Shown here: piece by piece, positions 1-7,412 of the stretch | How the letters are laid out: every line of letters begins with the position of its first letter | Position numbering within the stretch: position 1 is the first letter of the stretch | The notes under the pieces: generated by a model | Told to the model about the DNA's origin: nothing | The model's input: only the letters and a program-made list of their open reading frames with translations | The model's database searches: none | Made by a program: the position numbers and the translations under genes | NCBI RefSeq assembly: GCF_009792235.1 | Contig: NZ_CP046973.1 | Coordinates: 2,294,001 to 2,358,000 of the forward strand | Length of the DNA: 64,000 nt | Source of the DNA: Microcystis aeruginosa FD4 | Lineage (GTDB): Bacteria; Cyanobacteriota; Cyanobacteriia; Cyanobacteriales; Microcystaceae | Reading direction: 5' to 3'

Positions 1-2
1 AT

Positions 3-602
3 TCTCTAGATTTTTTATTTCTCAATCGCTCCTGTTTTAATGGGGTGATGAGATTCAATCGGAAGGGACAGTTTAACGTACCTTACTGTCATAAATCAGA
101 ACGATTTTCTCAAGCATATATTACCAAAATAGTCAATCAAGTTATTGCCATAGAAAATATTCTGATTAAAAATGATTATACTTTTCAAGTTGCTGACTTT
201 CGAGAGACTTTATCTGATTGGCAAAAAACAGACTTGATCTATCTCGATCCTCCTTATTTGGGGAGACACGTCGATTATTTTAACTCTTGGTCTGAAGAGG
301 ATGAAGATTGTTTGGTGACTATTTTAAAGGATATTTCTTGTCGGTTTATTTTGTCCACTTGGCACAGTAATCAGTTTAGAAGCAATCCTTTAATTAAAAA
401 AAATTGGAGTGCTGATCAGTTTTATATCTATACTAAACAGCATTTTTATCATGTGGGTTCCACAGAAAAATTACGTCATCCGATCACCGAAGCTCTCATT
501 ACTAACTTTAACATTTCCTTGTTGCCAGAGCGAGGAACTGATTTGCAACAACTGTCATTATTCCCATCGACAGCAGAAAATGAGGGAGTGAGAACAGTCT
601 AG
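3..602 (+). CDS. DNA adenine (N6) methyltransferase, D12 class, C-terminal part
   Basis: The reading frame is open from the window edge, so the real start lies upstream; the GTG at 45 is inside the conserved region (residues reading FNRKGQFNVP follow it) and is not the start. The catalytic motif IV, DPPY, is at 246-257. The product transfers methyl from S-adenosylmethionine to N6 of adenine in DNA. Dam/D12 homologues are about 270-300 aa, so roughly the last 200 residues are here. No restriction enzyme gene is visible downstream. It may be a solitary Dam-like enzyme (GATC sites lie inside HIP1), but its specificity cannot be read from this fragment. Confidence 0.85.
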   Translation, partial: SLDFLFLNRSCFNGVMRFNRKGQFNVPYCHKSERFSQAYITKIVNQVIAIENILIKNDYTFQVADFRETLSDWQKTDLIYLDPPYLGRHVDYFNSWSEEDEDCLVTILKDISCRFILSTWHSNQFRSNPLIKKNWSADQFYIYTKQHFYHVGSTEKLRHPITEALITNFNISLLPERGTDLQQLSLFPSTAENEGVRTV

Positions 603-637
603 AAGATGCCTAGTTGCTAATTCTCACTCCTTACTAT

Positions 638-937
638 TTATCCTTGGCTTTGGCGCAGATGTTCGTTAATTTGGCGTTTGCGCTTTTCTTGGGGGGTAGT
701 GCTAGTAATTTCGCCAAAATCTTCGCTACTCATGGAAAGATGGGACATTATCTTTCTTTTGCGCTCTTTAGCAGTTAATTCCGGTGAAGGAGTTACTGGA
801 GGCGGCGCTGCCACGGGGTCCGCTGCCACCGGAGGAGTTTCCACAATTGGCAGCGGTTTTTTGGGAATATAGTCAGCACCAGTGGTACTTCTGGAGAGAT
901 GATCGAGAATGCGCCGTTTGCGATCGTCAGTAGCCAT
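638..937 (-). CDS. hypothetical protein with three RKR-x-I-x2-HL repeats
   Basis: I do not recognise a named family. About 99 residues from the ATG at 937; a GTG at 979 would add 14 unremarkable residues. Three copies of one short motif are visible: RKRRILDHLSRST near the N-terminus, RKRKIMSHLSMSS in the middle, and KRKRQINEHLRQSQ at the C-terminus, separated by proline- and acid-rich linkers. It has no signal peptide or membrane segment. The basic helical repeats on flexible linkers resemble scaffold or linker proteins with multivalent short binding motifs, which is only an inference. It is divergent from psbX, with about 220 bp of shared upstream region. Confidence 0.6.
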   Translation of the reverse strand: MATDDRKRRILDHLSRSTTGADYIPKKPLPIVETPPVAADPVAAPPPVTPSPELTAKERKRKIMSHLSMSSEDFGEITSTTPQEKRKRQINEHLRQSQG

Positions 938-1156
938 AACAATCTTTGCCAGTCTAGTGTGAACTTTTGTAACTATCACCTATTGTCAAACATCCCTATC
1001 TCCTTGAGAAGTCAAGGGAGATTTTATTTTGAGGGATTGAAGACATATAATAACCTGCGATCGCATTTATCTGGCCGTGGAACTGGAGGTCTTCCCGCCC
1101 AAGGTGATAAGATAAAAAACTAAGTCTTTGAAAATATGACAAAGGATTTATCTATC

Positions 1157-1276
1157 ATGACACCCTCTTTAGCTAACTTTCTCTGGAGCCTTGTTTTAGG
1201 TGCGGTTATCGTCCTGATCCCCGCCACTATCGGTTTGATTTTTATCAGTCAATACGACAAGATCAAACGGACTTAA
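1157..1276 (+). CDS. psbX: photosystem II protein PsbX
   Basis: A 39-aa protein starting MTPSLANFLWSLVLG and ending in DKIKRT, the standard cyanobacterial PsbX form and length. A single transmembrane helix spans about residues 8-31. PsbX is a small intrinsic subunit of photosystem II in the thylakoid membrane, near cytochrome b559 and the QB side. The gene is monocistronic here: a strong hairpin follows the stop codon by 14 bp, and comF faces it from the other side. A TATAAT box occurs at 1046-1051, about 110 bp upstream, with no convincing -35 element. Confidence 0.96.
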   Translation: MTPSLANFLWSLVLGAVIVLIPATIGLIFISQYDKIKRT

Positions 1277-1290
1277 TTTAATCTAACTCT

Positions 1291-1322
1291 AAATGCCCAG
1301 ACCGATCCGTCTGGGCATTTTA
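1291..1322. terminator. bidirectional hairpin terminator between psbX and comF
   Basis: A perfect 12-bp stem (AAATGCCCAGAC pairing with GTCTGGGCATTT) with a 6-base loop, followed by T residues on the plus strand and A/T on the minus strand. It sits between the converging psbX and comF genes and overlaps the last codon of comF, so it can serve both transcripts. Confidence 0.85.
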
Positions 1323-1967
1323 GCTAATTTTGGAACTGGCAAGAGCGATCGCACCGACTACCCGATATCCCTCTGTGCGTAAAACCTGCACAGCTTCCTC
1401 GATCGTGGTTCCCGTGGTATAAATATCATCAATTAAGAGAATCGGCACTGATTTCGGTAAATTTTTCCCCAGTTGAAAAGCCGCTTGCATCGTCTTTTTT
1501 CTTTCCTCGGCTGCCAGACTAAATAAAGCTGCCGTGTTCTTAATCCGAATTAATCCGCGACTAGCCAGAGGATAACCGGTTAAACGACAAAAACCCTCGC
1601 CAATAGCTTCTGCTTGATTAAAACCCCTTTCCTTTAACCTTTCTGGGTGGAGAGGGATAGGAATCACCGTCAAACGTTTATCGGTGAGGGGAGGACGAAG
1701 CAGCCAAGTTTCCCCCATGCAACTGCCCAGCAAAGAGCCGAGAGCGGGATGGCGATCGTATTTCATTTTAGCGATCGCCTGTTTTAATTTACCTTCATAG
1801 CGTCCCCAGATAAACAGGGGAATAGAACCACGCCAGAGAAAAAGAGGGTTATTCTGACGATAGGACTGTAATTGTCGCCCACAATCACGGCAAAGCTCTC
1901 GCTCGCTCTGCCGTTGACAAAGAGGACAGGGAGACTTAAGAAATAAAGCGAGAAAAGGTTCGAGCAT
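1320..1967 (-). CDS. comF: ComF family phosphoribosyltransferase-like protein
   Basis: About 215 aa. An N-terminal zinc-ribbon has the pairs CPLC and CRDC within the first 35 residues. The body is a type I phosphoribosyltransferase fold, with the PRPP loop LLIDDIYTTGTT near residue 178 and the ComF motif KERGFNQAE around residue 112. ComF proteins act in DNA uptake for natural transformation in other bacteria and are widely kept in cyanobacteria. I chose the ATG at 1967 over a TTG at 1976. The start overlaps the end of the DUF1816 gene by 32 bp, so the two are probably cotranscribed. Confidence 0.9.
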   Translation of the reverse strand: MLEPFLALFLKSPCPLCQRQSERELCRDCGRQLQSYRQNNPLFLWRGSIPLFIWGRYEGKLKQAIAKMKYDRHPALGSLLGSCMGETWLLRPPLTDKRLTVIPIPLHPERLKERGFNQAEAIGEGFCRLTGYPLASRGLIRIKNTAALFSLAAEERKKTMQAAFQLGKNLPKSVPILLIDDIYTTGTTIEEAVQVLRTEGYRVVGAIALASSKIS

Positions 1968-2235
1968 GGGAAGCAAAAGTTTTAGCTAGATGCTGATTTC
2001 CATCGTCAAAAACGGTCAAATAATGGGGATTACTCCGCTCGATCGAAAGACTGATTCCTTGCGCTCCTTCGGACTCTAGATCTTGGAGATAACCCCCCTG
2101 ATGCTGTTCTGCTTCCTCAAAAGAAGCAAAGGGACCAAAATAGTAGATACAGTGGGGGGAGAGCGAGGTAATTTTCAGCCACCAAGGTGTATTATCGTCA
2201 GAAATTTTATTTGTCTGCAAGAAAGATAAAATCAT
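1936..2235 (-). CDS. DUF1816 domain-containing protein
   Basis: About 99 aa from the ATG at 2235; a longer reading from a TTG at 2322 adds residues not typical of the family. The domain signature WWLKITSLSPHCIYYFGPF followed by a FEEAEQHQGGYLQDLESEGA segment is that of DUF1816, a small cyanobacterial domain also found in proteins linked to phycobilisomes and regulation. The function is unknown. Its 3' end overlaps the start of comF by 32 bp. Confidence is high for the family and low for any role. Confidence 0.8.
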   Translation of the reverse strand: MILSFLQTNKISDDNTPWWLKITSLSPHCIYYFGPFASFEEAEQHQGGYLQDLESEGAQGISLSIERSNPHYLTVFDDGNQHLAKTFASHARTFSRFIS

Positions 2236-2489
2236 GTTCTGGTATTGATAGGGTACAGGGATTGCAGGAATCAAGGATAGGTTTGAGGAACTTTGCCCCC
2301 ATAATTCCGATTTGCTGGCCAAAAAATCGAGCTTTTGGCCAAAGAGAGTCTTTTTATCGTATTAGAGTAACAAGGGGATCGCTCGCAAAATCGAAAGAGA
2401 TTCTAAAAATTCCCCTCAGCCAAGGGGAAGCGGATCGAGATAGGATAGTAAAAAGTTTTTTTGTAGAAAGCTAAGGGGATCAGATAACT

Positions 2490-2849
2490 ATGAGCCAGAT
2501 CACAAACACGGATAAGAGTCTTGAGGCGATGAAGAATTTTGCCGAACAGTACGCTAGACGTACAAATACTTACTTCTGTAGCGATCTCTCGGTGACAGCG
2601 GTAGTAATTGAGGGATTAGCGCGTCATAAGGACGAATTAGGCGCTCCTTTATGTCCCTGTCGTCACTACGAAGACAAAGAAGCGGAGGTAAAAAATACTT
2701 TCTGGAATTGTCCCTGTGTACCGATGCGGGAACGGAAAGAATGCCACTGTATGCTATTTATTACCCCCGATAACGAGTTTGCCGGGGAAGAACAGGTAAT
2801 TTCCCTCGACTATATCCAAGAAGTCCGCGAATCGATGAAGGGGCATTAG
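2490..2849 (+). CDS. ftrC: ferredoxin-thioredoxin reductase catalytic (beta) subunit
   Basis: A 119-aa protein with the complete FTR cysteine pattern: a cysteine in FCSD, then CPCRHY, CPC and CHC, which ligate the [4Fe-4S] cluster and form the redox-active disulfide. The enzyme passes electrons from photosynthetically reduced ferredoxin to thioredoxin, switching Calvin-cycle and other enzymes with light. It works as a heterodimer with FtrV, which is not in this window. The DUF309 gene follows after 8 bp and is probably in the same transcript. Confidence 0.96.
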   Translation: MSQITNTDKSLEAMKNFAEQYARRTNTYFCSDLSVTAVVIEGLARHKDELGAPLCPCRHYEDKEAEVKNTFWNCPCVPMRERKECHCMLFITPDNEFAGEEQVISLDYIQEVRESMKGH

Positions 2850-2857
2850 TTAGGGTA

Positions 2858-3283
2858 ATGACAGCCAGCGCTTTTGGGCAAGGAATCGACGAATTTAATC
2901 GCCAGCAATTCTATGCTTGTCATGATACCCTAGAGGCTTTGTGGATGGAGTCCGCAGAGCCTGAAAAAACCTTTTATCAAGGCATTTTGCAGATTGCTGT
3001 CGCTTGTTACCATCTAGAAAATAATAACTGGCGCGGGGCGGTAATTCTTTTGGGAGAAGGAGTTAGACGTTTACAACACTATCAACCCGATTACGAGGGG
3101 ATCAACGTGACGCACTTGGTTGGGGAGAGTTTGGATCTATTAAACTTTTTACAGAATCTCGATCCCCAAGCTTTACCGGCAGTGCTAGAAGGGATGAAAA
3201 GCAATCAGGAACATCCTCATCCCCACCTCGATCGATCTATCTGTTCTCTGCCGAAAATCCTCAAAAGTCATCCCGTTCTCTAA
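2858..3283 (+). CDS. DUF309 domain-containing protein
   Basis: A 141-aa helical protein. The DUF309 hallmark FNRQQFYACHDTLEALWM is at residues 13-30, followed by a second helix pair around FYQGILQIAVACYHLEN. The conserved histidine and acidic residues (HDTLE, ALWME) recall a metal site, but no biochemical role is established for the family. It lies 8 bp after ftrC, consistent with cotranscription; this pairing may or may not be functional. Confidence 0.85.
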   Translation: MTASAFGQGIDEFNRQQFYACHDTLEALWMESAEPEKTFYQGILQIAVACYHLENNNWRGAVILLGEGVRRLQHYQPDYEGINVTHLVGESLDLLNFLQNLDPQALPAVLEGMKSNQEHPHPHLDRSICSLPKILKSHPVL

Positions 3284-3340
3284 ACAGCTAGATTAGTTAG
3301 TCAATACAATTACCTCTAAGTAGGTGGGTGTTAAAAATTG

Positions 3341-3380
3341 TCAGCACCCCCCTTATCAAGGGGGGATTAGGGGGGGATCA
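3341..3380. repeat. short palindromic G/C-run repeat
   Basis: Six C, TTATCAA, then six G form a hairpin-capable palindrome at 3347-3365, followed by a further run of G. Sequences of this kind are common dispersed intergenic repeats in cyanobacteria. It lies between the DUF309 gene and lptA. Confidence 0.6.
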
Positions 3381-3436
3381 AAGACAAAATCTATCTTCAA
3401 TTTAATTGAAACCATTTACTTATAGGTGACATTTCT

Positions 3437-3937
3437 ATGAGAGCAAGATACACAAAAATCAGCGGATGGCTAGTTGCCCTCGTTTCTGCTGGCTTAATGG
3501 TAGGATTGGGCAATTCTTCCCTAGTTAAAGCACAGCAGAACATTGTACCCGGTAATGCCATGACAGTGCGATCGGATATTCAAGAGGCGAACTCAAAAAC
3601 GGGGGTAATTACTGCTCGGGGTAACGTACAAGTGTTCTATCCCGCCCGCAAAATGCAGGCCACTTCTGCTCAAGCTCAGTATTTTAGCCGCGAACGTCGT
3701 TTAGTGATGACGGGTAATGTTTACGTTTTGCAGGAAGGCAACAGTATCCGCGCCGAAACGATGACTTATCTAGTCGATGAGGGTAGATTTATCGCTACTC
3801 CCCAAACCAGTCAGCAGGTGGAGTCAATTTATTTAGTCCAAGATAACGAAACCTCTCCCCAACCGGCTGCTTCCCCGACACCCGCACCCCTACCTTCCCC
3901 TTCCCTCCCCGCTGCCCCAATTATTAACCCGCAGTGA
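3437..3937 (+). CDS. lptA: LptA/OstA-like lipopolysaccharide transport protein
   Basis: A 166-aa secreted protein. A signal peptide covers about residues 1-33 (hydrophobic LVALVSAGLMVGLG, ending near VKAQ). Residues 45-125 form an OstA-like beta-jellyroll (ITARGNVQVFYPARKMQATS; VMTGNVYVLQEGNSIRAETM). The C-terminus is a proline/alanine-rich tail. LptA proteins form the periplasmic bridge that carries LPS to the outer membrane. The next two genes encode the ATPase and permease of the same system, so this is an lptA-lptB-lptF/G run, interrupted only by a low-complexity spacer. Confidence 0.85.
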   Translation: MRARYTKISGWLVALVSAGLMVGLGNSSLVKAQQNIVPGNAMTVRSDIQEANSKTGVITARGNVQVFYPARKMQATSAQAQYFSRERRLVMTGNVYVLQEGNSIRAETMTYLVDEGRFIATPQTSQQVESIYLVQDNETSPQPAASPTPAPLPSPSLPAAPIINPQ

Positions 3938-4010
3938 TGGGGAGTCAGGAATCAGAATTCAGAAGGAGATAGGGTGATAGGGTTTTGGGGTGATAGGGTG
4001 ATGAGACAGC

Positions 4011-4205
4011 TTCCCCACGTCCCCACTTCCCCATTTCCCACTTCCCCATTTCCCACTTCCCCATCACCCCACTTCCCCACGTCCCCACTTCCCCACTTCC
4101 CCATTTCCCACTTCCCCATCACCCCACTTCCCCATCACCCCACACCCCACATCCTACACCCCACATCCTACACCCCACGTCCCCACTTCCCCAACCCCCA
4201 ACCCC
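4011..4205. repeat. C-rich low-complexity repeat tract upstream of lptB
   Basis: About 195 bp of irregular tandem units of the types CTTCCCCA, TTTCCCA and CACCCCA on the plus strand, ending 15 bp before the lptB start. The tract separates lptA from lptB. A long open frame through it is an artefact of the repeat. A related octamer tract lies upstream of gatD in the same orientation relative to its gene. Confidence 0.85.
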
Positions 4206-4220
4206 CAACACCGGATAAAG

Positions 4221-4949
4221 ATGACTTTAGTATTAGAAAATATCCATAAATCCTACGGTAAAAGGCTCGTGGTTAACCGAGTGAGTATTACTGTTGCCCC
4301 GGGGGAAATTGTCGGGTTATTAGGACCAAATGGTGCGGGGAAAACTACAACTTTTTATATCGCCACGGGATTAATTAAACCGAATCAAGGGCGCGTTTGG
4401 CTCGATCAAAAAGAAATTACCAAATTACCCCTTAATCAGAGGGCGCGTCTGGGTATTGGCTATCTGACGCAGCAGGCCAGTATTTTTCGTTATTTAACTG
4501 TATCAGAAAATATTCAGTTAGCCCTAGAACAGTCGGGGGTTCCCTTTTCCCAACGGGCAAATCGTCTCTATGATTTATTAAAAGAATTTCGCCTCGATAA
4601 GATTGTTCGCACAAAAGGAGCTTACGTTTCCGGAGGAGAAAGAAGAAGGACAGAATTAGCCCGCGCTTTAGCGGTGGGAGTCAACGGGCCAAGATTTTTG
4701 TTATTAGATGAACCTTTCGCTGGGGTGGATCCGATCGCTGTGTCTGAAATTCAAGCGATGATTGCTGGTTTAAGGGATCGTCAGATGGGAATTTTAATTA
4801 CCGATCACAATGTGCGAGAAACTTTGGCTATCACTAATCGGGCTTATATTATGCGCGAAGGGCAGATTTTAGCGTCAGGAAGTGGCGAAGAACTTTATAA
4901 TAATCCTCTGGTGCGTCAGTATTATTTGGGTGATAATTTTTTCAGATAA
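4221..4949 (+). CDS. lptB: LPS export ABC transporter ATP-binding protein
   Basis: A 242-aa ATPase. Walker A GPNGAGKTT is near residue 35, the signature VSGGERRR near 137, Walker B LLLDEPFAGVDP near 160, and the switch histidine in ITDHNVRET. The GGERRR signature and the overall length identify LptB rather than a generic ABC ATPase. It powers extraction of LPS from the inner membrane with LptF/G. The start ATG lies just after the C-rich repeat tract, and no good ribosome binding site is visible in that tract. Confidence 0.93.
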   Translation: MTLVLENIHKSYGKRLVVNRVSITVAPGEIVGLLGPNGAGKTTTFYIATGLIKPNQGRVWLDQKEITKLPLNQRARLGIGYLTQQASIFRYLTVSENIQLALEQSGVPFSQRANRLYDLLKEFRLDKIVRTKGAYVSGGERRRTELARALAVGVNGPRFLLLDEPFAGVDPIAVSEIQAMIAGLRDRQMGILITDHNVRETLAITNRAYIMREGQILASGSGEELYNNPLVRQYYLGDNFFR

Positions 4950-4980
4950 TTGTTATTAATAAAAAACGCTATATTATATC

Positions 4981-6150
4981 ATGAAAGTTGGCAATTGGCA
5001 AGGAAATTTAAGTAGAATACCCGGATTTAGCATCTTAGACCGCTATATTTTTGTCGAGTTATTATTGCCCTTTCTATTTGGTATGGGTTTATTCACTTCC
5101 CTGGGAGTGGCGATCGGCACTTTATTTGATTTAGTGCGACGGATTACTGAATCGGGTTTACCCTTGACTTTGGCCCTAAAAATTCTCTTATTAAAAATGC
5201 CAGAGTTTATCGTTTTAGCCTTTCCCATGTCGATACTTTTAGCGGCTTTAATGGCCTACAGTCGTTTAGCCAGTGATAGCGAATTAATTGCTTTTAAAAG
5301 TATTGGAATTAGTGTTTATCGCCTAATAATTCCCGCCATTGTGCTAAGTTTAATAGTGACGGGATTAACCTACGTTTTTAACGATTATGTGGCTCCAGCT
5401 GCCAGTTATGAAGCTAATGCTACCATGACGAAAGCTCTGCGACCAAATCGCAAATCTTTTATTGAAGATAATATTATTTATCCTGAATACGGCAAAGTGC
5501 GGCCAGCGGATGGAGGGGAAGCGCAAACGGTATTAAGAAGGTTATTTTATGCCGAAAGATTTAACGGTCAAGAAATGTTAGGTTTAACTATTCTCGATCG
5601 CACCCAACCGGAAGTTAATCAAATTATTACCTCAGAATCAGCTGCTTGGAATATTGAAAAAAATATCTGGGATTTTTATAACGGCACAATTTATCTAATT
5701 GATCCTAATGGTTCCTATCGTAATATTGTCCGCTTTCAACATCAACAATTAGCCCTACCGCGTACCCCTTTAGATTTAGCTTTTCGAGGCCGAGATGGTT
5801 CAGAAATGACCCTGAGACAAGCGCGGGAATACCTAAAAATACTGGAATTAAGTGGCAATCCCACCAAAATTAGAAAATTACAGGTTCAAATCGAGCAGAA
5901 AATATCTTTACCCTTTGTTTGTTTGGTTTTTGGGATGATTGGGGCAGCCTTGGGATTACGTCCGCAAAATTCTAATAAAGCCACCAGTTTCGGTATTTGT
6001 ATTGTCCTAATTTTCTCCTATTATCTCCTATCTTTTGTCACCAGTTCTTTAGGAATTGGCGGAATTTTAACCCCCTTGATGTCTGCTTGGTTGCCCAATA
6101 TTTTGGGATTAACTGCCGGGGGAATTTTGTTGGTTCAATCAGCTAAGTAA
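4981..6150 (+). CDS. LptF/LptG family LPS export permease
   Basis: A 389-aa YjgP/YjgQ-family permease. Three transmembrane helices lie in the first 130 residues, then a long periplasmic domain (about 140-290), then three C-terminal helices, which is the LptF/LptG topology. Cyanobacteria often encode a single such protein, so it may form a homodimer with LptB; I do not assign F or G. It begins 31 bp after lptB and is likely cotranscribed with it. Confidence 0.9.
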   Translation: MKVGNWQGNLSRIPGFSILDRYIFVELLLPFLFGMGLFTSLGVAIGTLFDLVRRITESGLPLTLALKILLLKMPEFIVLAFPMSILLAALMAYSRLASDSELIAFKSIGISVYRLIIPAIVLSLIVTGLTYVFNDYVAPAASYEANATMTKALRPNRKSFIEDNIIYPEYGKVRPADGGEAQTVLRRLFYAERFNGQEMLGLTILDRTQPEVNQIITSESAAWNIEKNIWDFYNGTIYLIDPNGSYRNIVRFQHQQLALPRTPLDLAFRGRDGSEMTLRQAREYLKILELSGNPTKIRKLQVQIEQKISLPFVCLVFGMIGAALGLRPQNSNKATSFGICIVLIFSYYLLSFVTSSLGIGGILTPLMSAWLPNILGLTAGGILLVQSAK

Positions 6151-6186
6151 TCGATGGTTAGCCGCAGGAATAAAAATTGATAATCA

Positions 6187-7026
6187 TCAAATTTCTAAAG
6201 CTAATTTATACAAACGACTGCGGGACAAATTAGTAACTTGTGCTAATTGTTTGCTGGCTTGCGATCGACTAACTCCCCGTTCTATAATTTGTTTTAATTC
6301 CCGTTTCAATTCCTCCTCGGATAATTGGATAGTATCGGCCTGATTATTGCCCATAACTACGATCGTAAATTCTCCTTTAGGAGTTTTATTCTCCAGATAT
6401 AAATTAATGGCCTCGGCGATAGTTCCTCGCCAAATTTCCTCGTAAAGCTTGGTTAATTCCCGACCTAAAACTATCTTTCTCGTTTGGCCAAAAGTTTCCC
6501 GTAAATCCTCCAAAGTCTTAATAAGTTTGTGAGGTGCTTCATAAAAAACCATCGTTCTCGTTTCGGTTTTTAAACTCTCTAAGCGCTCTTGTCTCAGCTT
6601 TTCCTTACCTGGAAGAAATCCTTCAAAACAGAATCTTTCCGTGGGTAATCCCGACACCGCTAAAGCAGTAATTACCGCCGTTACTCCGGGGATGGGAACC
6701 ACTTCGATATTAGCTTCTATACAAGCTTTAATTAACTCATAACCCGGGTCAGAAATCCCCGGCATTCCTGCATCAGTAACCAAGGCGATATCCTCACCTT
6801 GGCTGAGATTATTTAATAACTGATCGAGACGGGAAAGGCGATTGTGTTCGTGATAACTAATTTGAGGGGTCGGAATATCAAAATGCTGTAATAATTTGCC
6901 TGTGTGTCTGGTATCTTCGGCAGCAATTAGAGCGACTTTTTTGAGAGTTGCCAGGGCCCGCAAAGTCAGATCGTCTAAATTGCCGATCGGCGTTCCCACC
7001 ACATACAATTTACCGAGATTATTCAT
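6187..7026 (-). CDS. rsmI: 16S rRNA (cytidine(1402)-2'-O)-methyltransferase
   Basis: A 279-aa protein of full family length. The N-terminal tetrapyrrole-methylase-type motif GTPIGNLDDLTLRA is at residues 11-24; AAEDTRHTGKLL and the S-adenosylmethionine site (LVTDAGMPGISDPG, VIPIPG) follow. RsmI methylates the ribose of C1402 in 16S rRNA, tuning decoding. It is convergent with the lptF/G gene, 36 bp apart. A MITE lies directly upstream of the start codon, at 7051. Confidence 0.95.
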   Translation of the reverse strand: MNNLGKLYVVGTPIGNLDDLTLRALATLKKVALIAAEDTRHTGKLLQHFDIPTPQISYHEHNRLSRLDQLLNNLSQGEDIALVTDAGMPGISDPGYELIKACIEANIEVVPIPGVTAVITALAVSGLPTERFCFEGFLPGKEKLRQERLESLKTETRTMVFYEAPHKLIKTLEDLRETFGQTRKIVLGRELTKLYEEIWRGTIAEAINLYLENKTPKGEFTIVVMGNNQADTIQLSEEELKRELKQIIERGVSRSQASKQLAQVTNLSRSRLYKLALEI

Positions 7027-7050
7027 AAATTGGCTAAAAATAGGCTAAGT

Positions 7051-7370
7051 AGGGTTTGCTGAACAAGTTTTTCCTAGGGGTAGCGTGTTGGGTGTGGGGT
7101 GTTGGGGTAGTGGGGAATTTAGCTGAAATTTCCCTAAATCCCTATCTCCCTATCTCCCCCAATCCCTTTACTGTTACCAGAGTGCCTGATCTCAACAAGC
7201 AATTTAAATGCGCGGGCAGCTTACCGATTTTCAGGTGGTCAATTACCCAATTTTCAGGGAAAAAGTCCCGGAATTTTCCCCCCGACCACTCCAATAGCCG
7301 GCACTTTTTGATTTCGAAAAAGTCTAAAAGTCTTATCCAACAGGGTTTTTAGATTTATTCAGCCAACCCT
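7051..7370. mobile_element. MITE-A copy 1 (320 bp, diverged)
   Basis: Bounded by inverted ends, AGGGTTTGCTGAA on the left and TTCAGCCAACCCT on the right. It is flanked by TAAGT and TAAAT, close to a 5-bp target duplication. Its middle shares the block of copies 2 and 3 (ATTTTCAGG..AAAAAGTCC, TTTTCCCCCCGA, AAAAAGTCTAAAAGTC). It carries no gene. It is the most diverged copy and contains about 100 extra bases. Confidence 0.8.
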
Positions 7371-7412
7371 AAATAAACTGCACAAGTTATTGAGAAAAAA
7401 TCGGTAATTGCT

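Noticed and set aside
3974..4249. Open frame rich in PTSPFP through the C-rich tract
   Set aside because: It is an artefact of a low-complexity repeat with no stop codons; composition is nothing like a protein gene and it overlaps the lptB start.
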